Assembly: GCA_964421245.1 (NCBI GenBank)
Contig: CAYQVW010000004.1
Span: 33,403 to 97,402, forward strand
Reading direction: 5' to 3'
DNA length: 64,000 nucleotides
Origin: CAYQVW01 sp964421245
Lineage (GTDB): Bacteria > Margulisbacteria > WOR-1 > XYC2-FULL-46-14
In this document: positions 35,578 to 44,621 of the stretch, one piece after another
Layout: every line of letters starts with the position of its first letter
How positions within the stretch are numbered: the first letter of the stretch is position 1
Notes under the pieces: generated by a model
Told to the model about the DNA's origin: nothing
Seen by the model: the letters and a program-made list of their open reading frames with translations, nothing else
The model's database searches: none
Made by a program: the position numbers and the translations under genes

Positions 35578-36737
35578 CTTATTTCCGCTTTCTTCATGCG
35601 AGAAAGGGCTTCCTCCAATCTCTCTTTGGATTCAACTAAAGCAATGCGAACATAATTTTGGCCAAGATCACCAAAAGAAATTCCAGGGGAGACAACTACT
35701 CCAGTCTTCTCAAGCAACACTGTTGCAAAAGAGGCTCCATCAAGACCGGAAGGAGCTTTTATCCAAACATACATGCTTGCTTCCGGTTTTTTAATCTTCC
35801 ATCCCAACTCATTCAACCCAGAAACCAGAACATCTCTTCTTCCTTGATAGGTTGCTCGCACTTGATTAAGATAATCCCCCTCAAGTCCCATTGCAGTCGC
35901 CCCGGCCTTTTGTACCGCAGAAAACAGGCCATAATCAAGATTGGTCTTTATTCTTTTAAGTGAAGCTATTAATTCTTTATTCCCAACCGCAAACCCAATC
36001 CTCCAGCCAGCCATACCAAATGTTTTTGACAAAGTATGAAATTCTATACATACATCTTTAGCTCCGGGAATAGACAAACAAGATGGCGGCTTCTTACCAT
36101 CAAAATAGATTTCTGCATAGGCAAAATCATGAATTAATATCAATTTATGTTTTTTTGCAAGGGCTACTGCTCTTTCAAAAAACTTTTTATCGACACAAGC
36201 CGCAGTTGGATTTGTCGGATAACTTAAAAAGAGAATTTTTGCAGAATTAGCAACTTTTGGATCAATCGCATCTAAATCGGGGAGAAAACTTGTCTTCTCT
36301 GATGTGGGAAGTATTACTGGCGTACCTCCCGCCAAAATTGTCCCTCTAAAATGGGCCGGATAAGCCGGCATTGGAACCAATGTTTTATCTCCTGGATTAA
36401 CACAGGCAAAAGCAAAGTGAATTAATCCTTCTTTGGAACCAATTAAAGGAATAACTTCCTTATTTTCGTCAATATCAATTCCATACTGCTTTTTGCACCA
36501 TTTTGATGCTGCCGATCGAAACTCCGGACAACCATCAAAAGTAGGATAACGACTGTTCTTGTTATCGCGAATTGCATCTATTAGTGCGTTAATTACTTCT
36601 TTGGGTGGAGGAATGTTAGGGTTTCCCATTCCAAGATCAATAAGATCCGCACCCTTTTCTCTCTCGATCGCTTTTAGTCGGTCTAATTCTGCAAAGACAT
36701 AGGGTGGCAATTTTTGTAGGCGTTTAGCTTCTTCCAT
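35562..36737 (-). CDS. Class I/II aminotransferase, LL-DAP or alanine aminotransferase-like
   Basis: The 391-residue PLP aminotransferase has the family start LPPYVFAELDRLKAIEREKG, DLGMGNPNIPPP, PMPAYPAHF, FLSYPTNPTAA and the PLP lysine in TLSKTFGMAGWRIGF (about residue 235). The best matches are the DapL-type LL-diaminopimelate aminotransferases of methanogens and bacteria and YugH-like alanine aminotransferases; sequence alone does not separate them. GGAGGAG precedes the ATG, which lies 55 nt inside lipA. Confidence 0.9.
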   Translation of the reverse strand: MEEAKRLQKLPPYVFAELDRLKAIEREKGADLIDLGMGNPNIPPPKEVINALIDAIRDNKNSRYPTFDGCPEFRSAASKWCKKQYGIDIDENKEVIPLIGSKEGLIHFAFACVNPGDKTLVPMPAYPAHFRGTILAGGTPVILPTSEKTSFLPDLDAIDPKVANSAKILFLSYPTNPTAACVDKKFFERAVALAKKHKLILIHDFAYAEIYFDGKKPPSCLSIPGAKDVCIEFHTLSKTFGMAGWRIGFAVGNKELIASLKRIKTNLDYGLFSAVQKAGATAMGLEGDYLNQVRATYQGRRDVLVSGLNELGWKIKKPEASMYVWIKAPSGLDGASFATVLLEKTGVVVSPGISFGDLGQNYVRIALVESKERLEEALSRMKKAEIRWNAP

Positions 36738-37555
36738 ATCTCCTCCGCTTTATAACTAGACCGTACAAACGGCCCAGCTTCCACATGCAATATTCCTATT
36801 TTCTCTCCAAATTCCTTATATTTTTTAAAAATAGAAGGATCAACAAATCTTTCAACCTTTGGATGACGTCTTGTTGGAGGAAGATACTGACCAATTGTAA
36901 CAATGTCTGTTTGATGTTCTTTTAACCTAGAAAGCAGGTTAAAAACTTCCTCATCGACTTCTCCCAATCCTACCATGAAACCGGACTTGGTGCAAATTTG
37001 GGAATTTTGCTCTTTTACTCGTCTAATCAACTCAAGTGAACGCATAAAATTTGCCTGTGGCCTTATTATTGAATAGAGCCTGGCAACAGTTTCAATGTTG
37101 TGGTTAATTACTTCTGGTTTAGCATCGATCACTTTTTGAAGAGCGTCCCAATTGCCTTGAAAGTCTGGAATAAGGACTTCCACAACTTTATTCTTTAGCG
37201 CTTCAATTACGCAACAAAAATGATTTGCTCCCCCATCTAAAAGATCGTCTCTTGTTACTGAAGTTACTACAACATAGAGAAGACCTAGTTTTTTTACTGC
37301 CTCTTTTATCTTTTCTGGTTCCTGTCCATCAACTGGCAAAGGATTAGAAAAAGAAATTGCACAAAAAGAACAATTTCTAGTACATTGATTCCCCAGAATC
37401 ATGAAGGTAAGAGTTTTATTTTTAAAACATTCACCAATATTTGGACATTTGGCAGATTCGCAAACAGAGTGAATACTATTGTCCAAAAGAAGAGATCTAA
37501 TAGCGTCAATATGTCTTTTCTTAGGCAGCTTCTTAATCAGATACTCTGGTATCAG
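36683..37555 (-). CDS. lipA: Lipoyl synthase, probably with a CTG start
   Basis: This radical-SAM enzyme inserts two sulfurs into octanoyl-protein. It has the auxiliary cluster CESAKCPNIGEC, the radical SAM motif CTRNCSFCAIS and the C-terminal RSSYKAEEIW. A TTG at 37486 would remove about 23 conserved N-terminal residues. The open frame continues upstream (IPEYLIKKLPKKRHIDAIRS) as in other LipA proteins but offers no ATG, GTG or TTG before a stop. A CTG at 37555 overlaps the pilT stop as CTGA and has GAGG 8 nt upstream. I use that start, giving 290 residues, a normal LipA length. Confidence 0.85.
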   Translation of the reverse strand: MIPEYLIKKLPKKRHIDAIRSLLLDNSIHSVCESAKCPNIGECFKNKTLTFMILGNQCTRNCSFCAISFSNPLPVDGQEPEKIKEAVKKLGLLYVVVTSVTRDDLLDGGANHFCCVIEALKNKVVEVLIPDFQGNWDALQKVIDAKPEVINHNIETVARLYSIIRPQANFMRSLELIRRVKEQNSQICTKSGFMVGLGEVDEEVFNLLSRLKEHQTDIVTIGQYLPPTRRHPKVERFVDPSIFKKYKEFGEKIGILHVEAGPFVRSSYKAEEIWKKLNAYKNCHPMSLQN

Positions 37556-38598
37556 ATATGTCGCCTCATTTGCTCAAGGTCTATTGCATGATTTAAGGCA
37601 TCTTCTTTTTTAATCTTGCCTTCTCTATACAACCTTGTCAATTCAGAGTCCATACTCTGCATACCATGCTCTTTACCAATTTCAATCATAGAGTAGAGTT
37701 CTTGTGATTGAGCTTTTCTAATAATATTTTTAACTGCAGAAGTTGCAACCATCACTTCAATAACTGGCAAAACGCTCTTGCCATCTTTTGATGAAAGAAG
37801 CTGCTGAGCAATAATCCCCTTTAATGCCATTGAAAGCTGCATCCGAATTTGCGGTTGCTGGTGCGGAGGGAAAACATCTATAATCCTATCAATAGACTGT
37901 GCTGCATCAGGAGTATGCAAAGTTGAGATAACCAAGTGCCCTGTCTCGGCTGCTGTAATTGCAATTTGGATAGTCTCTAAATCTCTCATCTCCCCAACCA
38001 AGATAACATCCGGATCTTGCCGCAAGACCCTCTTTAGCGCTCCAGAAAAAGAAAAGGTATCAATACCAACTTCCCTTTGTTCTACAATTGATTTCTTGTG
38101 TTGGTGCATATATTCGATTGGATCCTCAATTGTCACAATATGACAGCGTCTGGTTGAATTAATAATATTAAGCATGCAGGCCTGGGTAGTCGATTTACCA
38201 GAACCAGTTGGTCCAGTAACCAAAATAATTCCTCGCCTCTCTTGGCAAAAGTGCTCAATTGTTTGTGGTAAGTTTAACAACTCTCTTGTCGGAACACTTC
38301 TTGGGATTCGTCGTATAGAACAGCCTACATTTCCTCTTTCATAATGTAGATTAATCCTAAAACGAGATTGGCCTATTTCATAACCAAAGTCCAACTCTTT
38401 TTCTTCTTCAAATTTTTGTTTTTGTTTGTCTGTAATAATGGAAAAAGACATCTGGGCGACTTCTTCACGGGTAAGTGGTTTTTCACCAAAGGATCTAAGC
38501 TCTTGCGAAACACGAAATACTGGGGGGCTTCCAACAACCAAGTGTAAATCAGATGCCCCAAGGGCTCCAATTTGTTTTAATAAAGATTTTACATCCAT
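37552..38598 (-). CDS. pilT: Type IV pilus retraction ATPase PilT
   Basis: The 348-residue hexameric ATPase powers pilus retraction. N-terminal PAS-like domain (SDLHLVVGSPPVFRV), Walker A GPTGSGKSTTQACML (about residue 135), Asp box TIEDPIEYMHQHKKS, Walker B ILVGEMRDLETI, His box GHLVISTLHTPDAAQ, and the PilT C-terminal helix region. AAAGGAG precedes the ATG. Together with the prepilin peptidase gene divergent to it, this supports type IV pili or twitching. Confidence 0.96.
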   Translation of the reverse strand: MDVKSLLKQIGALGASDLHLVVGSPPVFRVSQELRSFGEKPLTREEVAQMSFSIITDKQKQKFEEEKELDFGYEIGQSRFRINLHYERGNVGCSIRRIPRSVPTRELLNLPQTIEHFCQERRGIILVTGPTGSGKSTTQACMLNIINSTRRCHIVTIEDPIEYMHQHKKSIVEQREVGIDTFSFSGALKRVLRQDPDVILVGEMRDLETIQIAITAAETGHLVISTLHTPDAAQSIDRIIDVFPPHQQPQIRMQLSMALKGIIAQQLLSSKDGKSVLPVIEVMVATSAVKNIIRKAQSQELYSMIEIGKEHGMQSMDSELTRLYREGKIKKEDALNHAIDLEQMRRHI

Positions 38599-38639
38599 TT
38601 GCTTGACTCTCCTTTACTGCTAATATATAATTTCCTCTT

Positions 38640-39389
38640 ATGCTTGTCAATCTATTTATCTTTTTAACGGGAAGCATTATCGGAAGCTTCTTGAATGTCT
38701 GTATTGCCCGCTTACCTAAAGAAGAATCAGTAGTATTTCCTTCTTCACATTGCCCAAAATGCAATAAAAACATTAGACCAATCGACAATATCCCTATTAT
38801 AAGCTACTTATTCTTACTCGGAAAATGCCGTTTTTGTCAAAAAACGATCTCTTTTAGATATCCACTAGTAGAATTGCTCTCTGGAGTTGGCTTTATATTT
38901 CTATATATAAGTACGAGTTCGCTACCAGAATTTATTTTTTGGTCTTTGATTTATTTTCTTTTTATTATCGCTTTTTTCACTGATCTAGAGGAACAAATTA
39001 TTCCCGATGAAGTAATTATCATCGGATTAATATCTGGATTAATTTTTATGTATTTTAGAGGGGCAATAGTGGACTCAATCCTTGGCGCAGCATATGGAGT
39101 TACCATGTTTTTCCTTATTGCAAAAATAGCCAAATTTATTGCCAAAAAAGATGCTCTTGGTTTTGGAGATGTAAAGCTTGGAGCAATGATTGGAGCAATT
39201 TTTGGAGTAGCTGGATTCTGGAACACCTTTATGTGGTCCTATCTAATAGGAGCAGCTATTTCCATTCTTCTTTTGGTTACCAAAATCAAAAAAACCGGCG
39301 ACTATATCCCCTTTGGTCCATTTCTTATTTTAGGCGCTATTATAACTTATTTTGGGGGTCCTCAATTACTTCTTGCCATATTCAGGTAA
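38640..39389 (+). CDS. pilD: Prepilin peptidase (A24 family)
   Basis: The 249-residue inner-membrane aspartyl protease cleaves and methylates type IV prepilins. It has GSIIGSFLNVCIARLP at the N-terminus, the zinc-binding pair CPKCNKNIRPIDNIP and CRFCQKTISFRYP, and both catalytic aspartates in ITDLEEQIIPDE-like FFTDLEEQIIPDEV and GFGDVKLGAMIG. About seven membrane segments. Divergent from pilT; a TATAAT box ends 8 nt before the ATG. Confidence 0.95.
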   Translation: MLVNLFIFLTGSIIGSFLNVCIARLPKEESVVFPSSHCPKCNKNIRPIDNIPIISYLFLLGKCRFCQKTISFRYPLVELLSGVGFIFLYISTSSLPEFIFWSLIYFLFIIAFFTDLEEQIIPDEVIIIGLISGLIFMYFRGAIVDSILGAAYGVTMFFLIAKIAKFIAKKDALGFGDVKLGAMIGAIFGVAGFWNTFMWSYLIGAAISILLLVTKIKKTGDYIPFGPFLILGAIITYFGGPQLLLAIFR

Positions 39390-39416
39390 ACTGGATATAA
39401 TTATGTTTAGTTAAGC

Positions 39417-39680
39417 ATGAAATTGAACATATGGAATCTATTTTTGGCTTTCATCATTTTATATCTTGTTTTCCAGATTCATGCAGATATAAACTCATAT
39501 AAAAACTTAAAGTCAAAGAACGAACGTTTAAAGATAAACTTTGAGCGAGAAAAAGTAAAGCAAGAAGAATTAAAAAGTTCAATTGCAAAACTAGAGGACC
39601 AAAACTTCATTGAACAAATTGCAAGGGATAAGATAAATTTAGTAAAAAATAAGGAACAGGCTTACAAAATATGGCACTAG
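39417..39680 (+). CDS. Septum formation initiator family protein (FtsB/DivIC-like)
   Basis: An 87-residue single-pass protein: one N-terminal membrane helix (IWNLFLAFIILYLVFQIHA), then a coiled coil (KNLKSKNERLKINFEREKVK), ending EQIARDKINLVKNKEQAYKI, the FtsB/DivIC signature. It would sit in the divisome with FtsL/FtsQ homologues. The stop overlaps the downstream S1 gene by 10 nt. Confidence 0.85.
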   Translation: MKLNIWNLFLAFIILYLVFQIHADINSYKNLKSKNERLKINFEREKVKQEELKSSIAKLEDQNFIEQIARDKINLVKNKEQAYKIWH

Positions 39681-40087
39681 AAAAAGGAACTGTCGTTAAG
39701 GGAAAAATAACTGGAATTGCAAAGTTTGGAGCATTTATTGAATTACAGGAAAAACAGGTCGGACTAGTCCATGTTTCGCAGATATCAAACGATTACATAA
39801 CAGATATAAACCAACACTTAAAAGTTGGAGATATTGTAAAGGTTAAGATTCTTGGCATGTCAAAGGGAGATAAATACGATTTATCCATAAAACAGGCGGG
39901 GGATGTTCCGCCAGTAAAACATAGCAAACCTAGCTATCACCCCAAAAAGGACAAACCGGCTCCAGGAACGTTTGAAGACAAGATAACCAGTTTTTTAAAA
40001 CAAAGTGAAGAGAGATTGCTCGATTTAAAAAAGAACATTGAAGGTAAGCAGGGAATCAGAAAGAGAAAGAAGAAGAAGGTAGAATAG
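39671..40087 (+). CDS. S1 RNA-binding domain protein
   Basis: The 138-residue protein has one complete S1 domain at residues 1-75 (GTVVKGKITGIAKFGAFIEL, KQVGLVHVSQIS, VGDIVKVKILGMSKGDKYDL) and a basic tail (KSKPSYHP region and KRKKKKVE end). Resembles YabR/general stress protein 13, often found beside DivIC in Firmicutes, which fits its overlap with the FtsB/DivIC-like gene. Probably binds RNA or ribosomes. Confidence 0.9.
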   Translation: MALEKGTVVKGKITGIAKFGAFIELQEKQVGLVHVSQISNDYITDINQHLKVGDIVKVKILGMSKGDKYDLSIKQAGDVPPVKHSKPSYHPKKDKPAPGTFEDKITSFLKQSEERLLDLKKNIEGKQGIRKRKKKKVE

Positions 40088-40089
40088 AT

Positions 40090-40177
40090 GCCGGGGTGGC
40101 GGAATTTGGCAGACGCTGCAGACTTAAAATCTGTTGGGACTAATATTCCCGTGCCGGTTCAAGTCCGGCCCTCGGCA
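40090..40177 (+). tRNA. tRNA-Leu (anticodon UAA)
   Basis: The acceptor GCCGGGG (40090-40096) pairs with CCTCGGC (40170-40176; one G-U), and the discriminator base is A at 40177. The anticodon stem GCAGA/TCTGT encloses the loop CTTAAAA with anticodon TAA. The long variable arm (GGGACTAATATTCCC) is class II and the T arm CCGGTTCAAGTCCGG is perfect. CCA is not encoded; a T-run follows directly and may terminate transcription. Confidence 0.97.
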
Positions 40178-40211
40178 TTTTTTCTTGCCTGCCCTGTAAA
40201 ATTAAATTAGC

Positions 40212-40239
40212 TGAAATTTTCCAATCTAACCAGCGAATA
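40212..40239 (+). promoter_or_regulatory. Sigma-28-like promoter, site 4
   Basis: TGAAATTT (40212-40219), 14 nt, CGAATA (40234-40239). The box ends 6 nt before an ATG at 40246 that opens a short frame (MVIIKWQI, then stop) overlapping the true gene start at 40260. Confidence 0.7.
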
Positions 40240-40259
40240 ATATACATGGTGATCATAAA

Positions 40260-42536
40260 ATGGCAGATATAATAATAAAAACGGCCCCACAGGAACACAA
40301 ACCATATCTCTTTGCCGCAGACAAGGCTGGAGACAATAACGGAAAAATAAACACCCCCCAAGAAGCACAAGCAGCAAGAGAAGTTTTCTGTGATAATCAA
40401 CCCTCGCAATGTAGAGCTAATCTAAGAGATAATAAAGGATTATTCGGTTTCTTAGAAAAACACAAATACGACCTAACTAAACCATACTTTAATAGTGTTT
40501 CATTAGTATTATATTTGGGAAGCAAAATCAGAACTTGGGAAAAAATTATTAAAACCACCAAGCAACCAGATCAGTTTTGCAAAGTAATCGGAGAATTAAA
40601 CAAAGCTATACAATCAAACATTCCTATAGTACTAAAAAGAAGAATACTCTTTCTTCTTATAACTATATTAAAAACAACTAGTCCAGTCCATAAACATAGA
40701 GAAGCCCTGGCAAACGCTATAACGCTTAAAAATATCCTTTTAAGTTTTTCTCGTTCGAGCTCAGATAAATCACTACAAAAATTAGCGAAAGAAGGCATAA
40801 AACAAGTTTTAACCGGGACATTTTTAGACACCCCGTATCAATCAATAAAAGATGGGATGATGCAGTTGTTTGGAAACATCCTAACCGATCCAAACATTTC
40901 TAGCACCATACATCAGGAGACATTAAGTCTTCTAATCAAATTTTGTAGTCAAGGCCGGCCAGGTAGAGTTACCTATCTTGAAAACTCTCACGTAATATTT
41001 AATGATTTACTAAAAAAACAAGGAAATGACAATACAATCAAAAAAATTAACGGCCTCCTTCTTAAAGAATTAGATAAACAACACAAGCTATTAGCAGGTG
41101 AAATTAGGGGATTCTCTAAGGATCCCAGGGAAACACAAAGATTATTACTATTGATATTTGGAGTGATTCAAAAACGGTTCAAGTCTACAACTTTACTATT
41201 AAATAATTTACATTTACTAATAGTTGCGTTAAAAAAATTAGGGTTATCAGTTAACAAAATCAAAAAAACACTTTTTGCTTTCCTAAAAAACGCTCGACCA
41301 ATTACTGTACCCATGACAATTGGCGGCCCATCAGCAATAAGACGAGGGGGAGCACCTTATGCTTTCAGAAATGTTAGTAGCATTTTAGCATCGACCACTA
41401 AAACAATAAAAATGCTCGAAGCACTGGGATTAAACAAAAAACAGATTCTTGAATTAACCTTACCATTACTGCTTGAAAAACCAGATCTTTATTACTCTTC
41501 TGTAGTTGATTATGCAATAGAAATCATGGCCAGGATAATAAGCTTTCTTAAAAGTAAAGGCCATGACAAAAACGCTATCTACACAAGCCTTAAAACCGTT
41601 ATTGATGCAACCAAGGGGAAAGCTCTAATATATACCGCTTTATCTACCTTTTTTGCATCATTAACTTATTCAAAATTTTCCAGTAGTGAATTTAGAGGAA
41701 AATTATCTGTTAAAGCTCTATGTAAAGAAATTAATAAAAAAAGTCGTAGTGCTTCTTCTTTTCGTTCTAAGGATAATACGATCAAAAGATTGAATGAATA
41801 CGTAAATACCAGATGGTATCGGGATTTCCTTCCAACTAAAGGCGGGCAGAAAGCTATACTTCCTGCTGAAATAAAACCATATTTAAAAAGCATGCCTCGA
41901 CAAAGGTATTTTGCAACTCTAATGAACAATTACGGCAATCGACTCCTATTAGAAGCTAACTATCCAAACCACTGCCCCAAGAAGAGAAGAAGGATAAACT
42001 TAGTCAAAGCCGCTAATTTTATAAAGGCCGTGGCAAATTTGCCTTTTGGTGGACCAACTACCTATGGCGATCCTGGAAAAAATTATAATTACAAAATGCA
42101 ACTTATGATGCGAATTCCCTTCTTGATAGATATTGGAGCAAGTGAACAACAAATTGCAAATTTTGCGAAGAGAGAATCGCTCAAACTTACTGGAGTTCCG
42201 ATACGCTATTGGCACAACCTAATAAATCTCGTTAGCTACTTTCACAACAATGGCTATTCCGCACAAGAAATATTTTATCATTTATATAGAACCAGACATC
42301 TTCATTATGCTCATTATTACAACCAGAGATTTAAAATTATGCTTTCTTTTCTCAAAGAATTGGATGCACTAAAAATAGCAGGACAAAGGAAAAACAAACT
42401 ATTAGAATTGTCCTATCGTTGTGGAAAACATGACTATAGATTTGGCTGCAAAAATATCTTAACAAGACTTAAGGCCGGAATGACTCATGATAAAATAAAG
42501 GCCCAACTACAAAAAAGTTACCTATGCCCACCGTAG
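40260..42536 (+). CDS. Large unknown helical protein of the sigma-28-like regulon
   Basis: This 758-residue protein matches no family I know. The first 40 residues hold an EF-hand-like loop, DKAGDNNGKINTPQEA (about 20-36), followed by a long helical region with Lys/Leu repeats. Segments such as LIVALKKLGLSVNKIKKTLF and GHDKNAIYTSLKTVIDATKG suggest ARM/HEAT-like helical repeats. A histidine- and tyrosine-rich stretch (HLYRTRHLHYAHYYNQRF) lies near the C-terminus. No signal peptide. It has its own promoter behind tRNA-Leu and overlaps convergent queC by 19 nt. A short leaderless uORF overlaps its start. Confidence 0.65.
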   Translation: MADIIIKTAPQEHKPYLFAADKAGDNNGKINTPQEAQAAREVFCDNQPSQCRANLRDNKGLFGFLEKHKYDLTKPYFNSVSLVLYLGSKIRTWEKIIKTTKQPDQFCKVIGELNKAIQSNIPIVLKRRILFLLITILKTTSPVHKHREALANAITLKNILLSFSRSSSDKSLQKLAKEGIKQVLTGTFLDTPYQSIKDGMMQLFGNILTDPNISSTIHQETLSLLIKFCSQGRPGRVTYLENSHVIFNDLLKKQGNDNTIKKINGLLLKELDKQHKLLAGEIRGFSKDPRETQRLLLLIFGVIQKRFKSTTLLLNNLHLLIVALKKLGLSVNKIKKTLFAFLKNARPITVPMTIGGPSAIRRGGAPYAFRNVSSILASTTKTIKMLEALGLNKKQILELTLPLLLEKPDLYYSSVVDYAIEIMARIISFLKSKGHDKNAIYTSLKTVIDATKGKALIYTALSTFFASLTYSKFSSSEFRGKLSVKALCKEINKKSRSASSFRSKDNTIKRLNEYVNTRWYRDFLPTKGGQKAILPAEIKPYLKSMPRQRYFATLMNNYGNRLLLEANYPNHCPKKRRRINLVKAANFIKAVANLPFGGPTTYGDPGKNYNYKMQLMMRIPFLIDIGASEQQIANFAKRESLKLTGVPIRYWHNLINLVSYFHNNGYSAQEIFYHLYRTRHLHYAHYYNQRFKIMLSFLKELDALKIAGQRKNKLLELSYRCGKHDYRFGCKNILTRLKAGMTHDKIKAQLQKSYLCPP

Positions 42537-43168
42537 TCAACATAGGTAAATCCTTTCTCTCTCAACTTGCAACTATCACACACCCCACACGGTTTTCTAC
42601 CACCCTTATAACAAGACCAGGTTAACTCAAGAGGAACTTTTAACTTGCGAGCAAGTTTGATTATTTGTGCTTTTGTTTTTTTGATCAACGGAGCTTTAAT
42701 TTCTATTTTCTGATTCCTAGTTCCCAATTTCACAATTTTTTGGAAAGCAGAAATAAATTCAGGACGACAATCCGGATATCCGGAATAATCAATCGCATTT
42801 GCTCCGATAAAAATATGTTTTGCTCCAATCGCTTCAGCATACGACAAAGCAAAACTTAGAAAGATCGTATTTCTGGCAGGAACATAGGTTGAAGGAATCT
42901 TCTTTCTATTCTTCTTGAACCTTGGCACTTGCCCCTTCAACCCTAACAATACACTCCCTCTCCACGGCAACTTAATCTTGATAATCTGATAAGGAACTTT
43001 TACACGTTTCGCAGTCCCAACCGCATAACGCATCTCTTTCTTATGCCGTTGTCCGTAATCAAAAATTAGAGCATGACACTTATAGCCTTTATTAAGTGCG
43101 TAATATAATGTTGTAGTCGAATCGAGCCCGCCGGAGAGAAGGATTGCTGCCTTTGTTTTTTTTAACAT
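42518..43168 (-). CDS. queC: 7-cyano-7-deazaguanine synthase
   Basis: QueC (216 residues) makes preQ0 for queuosine. PP-loop LLSGGLDSTTTLYYALNKG at the N-terminus, the GHKKEMRYAVGTA region, YVPARNTIFLSFALSYAEA, and the C-terminal zinc site CYKGGRKPCGVCDSC. An in-frame word repeat (42709-42730; codes LGTRNQKIEI) lies in a linker. No other queuosine gene is in the window. Confidence 0.95.
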   Translation of the reverse strand: MLKKTKAAILLSGGLDSTTTLYYALNKGYKCHALIFDYGQRHKKEMRYAVGTAKRVKVPYQIIKIKLPWRGSVLLGLKGQVPRFKKNRKKIPSTYVPARNTIFLSFALSYAEAIGAKHIFIGANAIDYSGYPDCRPEFISAFQKIVKLGTRNQKIEIKAPLIKKTKAQIIKLARKLKVPLELTWSCYKGGRKPCGVCDSCKLREKGFTYVDYGGHR

Positions 43169-43177
43169 GAAGAAAAA

Positions 43178-44611
43178 TTATTTAAACCATTTTGCAATGT
43201 AGTTATCACCATCAGCTCGGTAACCACTAGTATGTAGGTTATCTGAAGAATCGATTGCCAAAGTATATGGATAAAAAGTATTTACCAATCCTGATCCAAC
43301 AGTAGCCCAGGCAGTCCCATCCCACTTTGCCACATGTTGCGCTGATACCCCACCAGCATCATCAAAACTCCCAACAACATATAAGTCACCCGATGAGTCA
43401 AATCCCATGTCAAATACTGGATTAAAACTTGAAGATCCAGGATCAATCCCAGTTCCTAACTTTGACCAGGAAGTTCCATTCCATTTTGCTATACCATAGG
43501 CAGTAATCCCCGCAATATTGTCAAATTGCCCCGCAACATATAAATTTCCCGATGAATCAAGATCTATAGCAAACACAGGGTAATCTATCCCACTTGCAAT
43601 TGACGACCAAGAAGATCCATCCCATTTCGCTAGATAATCTGCGGGAGCTCCATGTAAACTTACCGTAAAAGTACCACCAGCAAACACATTTCCGGCTGAG
43701 TCAACAGCTAGGGTGTACACAAATCCATTTATTCCCGTTCCAAAGTTATTCCAGTCCGAACCATCCCACACAGCAACTCCATCGTATGTTTGAATTCCAT
43801 AAATAGTACCAAAACTTCCACCAGCATATAAATTTCCCGACGAATCAAATTCTAAACAGTATACAATACCATCATCAATTCCCCTACCTACCGCAGACCA
43901 AGAAGACCCATCCCATTTTGCGATGCGGTTTACCGTCGTTCCTCCAGCTGTTGTAAAATGTCCTCCTGCATACACGTTATTTGAAGAATCTATAGCCAAA
44001 GCATAGACCGTGTTATTCATTCCAGTTCCAAGTGTAGACCAAGAAGACCCATCCCACTTAGCAATATAATTAACTGTAGTTCCTCCTGCGGTTGTAAATT
44101 CGCCACCAGCATATAAATTACCCAAAGAGTCAAAAGCTAAAGCATGAACCTTACCATTTAAATAACCTGCGATAGAAGCCCAAGACGGAACCGAAGAGGT
44201 CGTAGTTGTAAAGTTCCAGGTATACGAACTCCCCATTGAATTGCCCGCCAGATCCTTTACTGTTGCAGCAATAGTTACTGTATGAGTATTATTTGAATAC
44301 AAATTAAACACAGGAGAAAAAGTAAATATCTTTTGGGAATTATCATAGGCAACGGTACCAGCTACTCCTCCCAAAGGAGAGGCTATAGAAAAGGCCGGAG
44401 CATCAACGGTTGAATAATTCATCGCCTCAGAAAAAGTAACTGAAATTTGAGAGTCCAAAGCAACATTGGTTGCTGCTAAATTAGGAGAAATACTGGCAAC
44501 TGTTGGTGGAATGATATCTTGAAATTTACTTTTGCCACAACCATAAATCAAAAAAACAACCAAAAACAAGAAAATGAGACAAATACTAAAATTTCTCGGT
44601 ATTTTTAACAC
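43178..44611 (-). CDS. Lipoprotein with Ig-like (Big_5) domain and propeller repeats
   Basis: The 477-residue protein starts at a GTG preceded by GGAGG. The signal ends in the lipobox LIYGCGKS. A Big_5 Ig-like domain follows (PPTVASISPNLAATNVALDS, FSEAMNYST; about residues 34-135). Then come six or seven repeats of about 45 residues of the type WDGSSWSTLGTGMNNTVYAL AIDSSNNVYAGG, probably a beta-propeller. It is a cell-surface protein of unknown ligand, similar in design to other lipoproteins in this window. Confidence 0.88.
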   Translation of the reverse strand: MLKIPRNFSICLIFLFLVVFLIYGCGKSKFQDIIPPTVASISPNLAATNVALDSQISVTFSEAMNYSTVDAPAFSIASPLGGVAGTVAYDNSQKIFTFSPVFNLYSNNTHTVTIAATVKDLAGNSMGSSYTWNFTTTTSSVPSWASIAGYLNGKVHALAFDSLGNLYAGGEFTTAGGTTVNYIAKWDGSSWSTLGTGMNNTVYALAIDSSNNVYAGGHFTTAGGTTVNRIAKWDGSSWSAVGRGIDDGIVYCLEFDSSGNLYAGGSFGTIYGIQTYDGVAVWDGSDWNNFGTGINGFVYTLAVDSAGNVFAGGTFTVSLHGAPADYLAKWDGSSWSSIASGIDYPVFAIDLDSSGNLYVAGQFDNIAGITAYGIAKWNGTSWSKLGTGIDPGSSSFNPVFDMGFDSSGDLYVVGSFDDAGGVSAQHVAKWDGTAWATVGSGLVNTFYPYTLAIDSSDNLHTSGYRADGDNYIAKWFK

Positions 44612-44621
44612 AATTCCTCCA

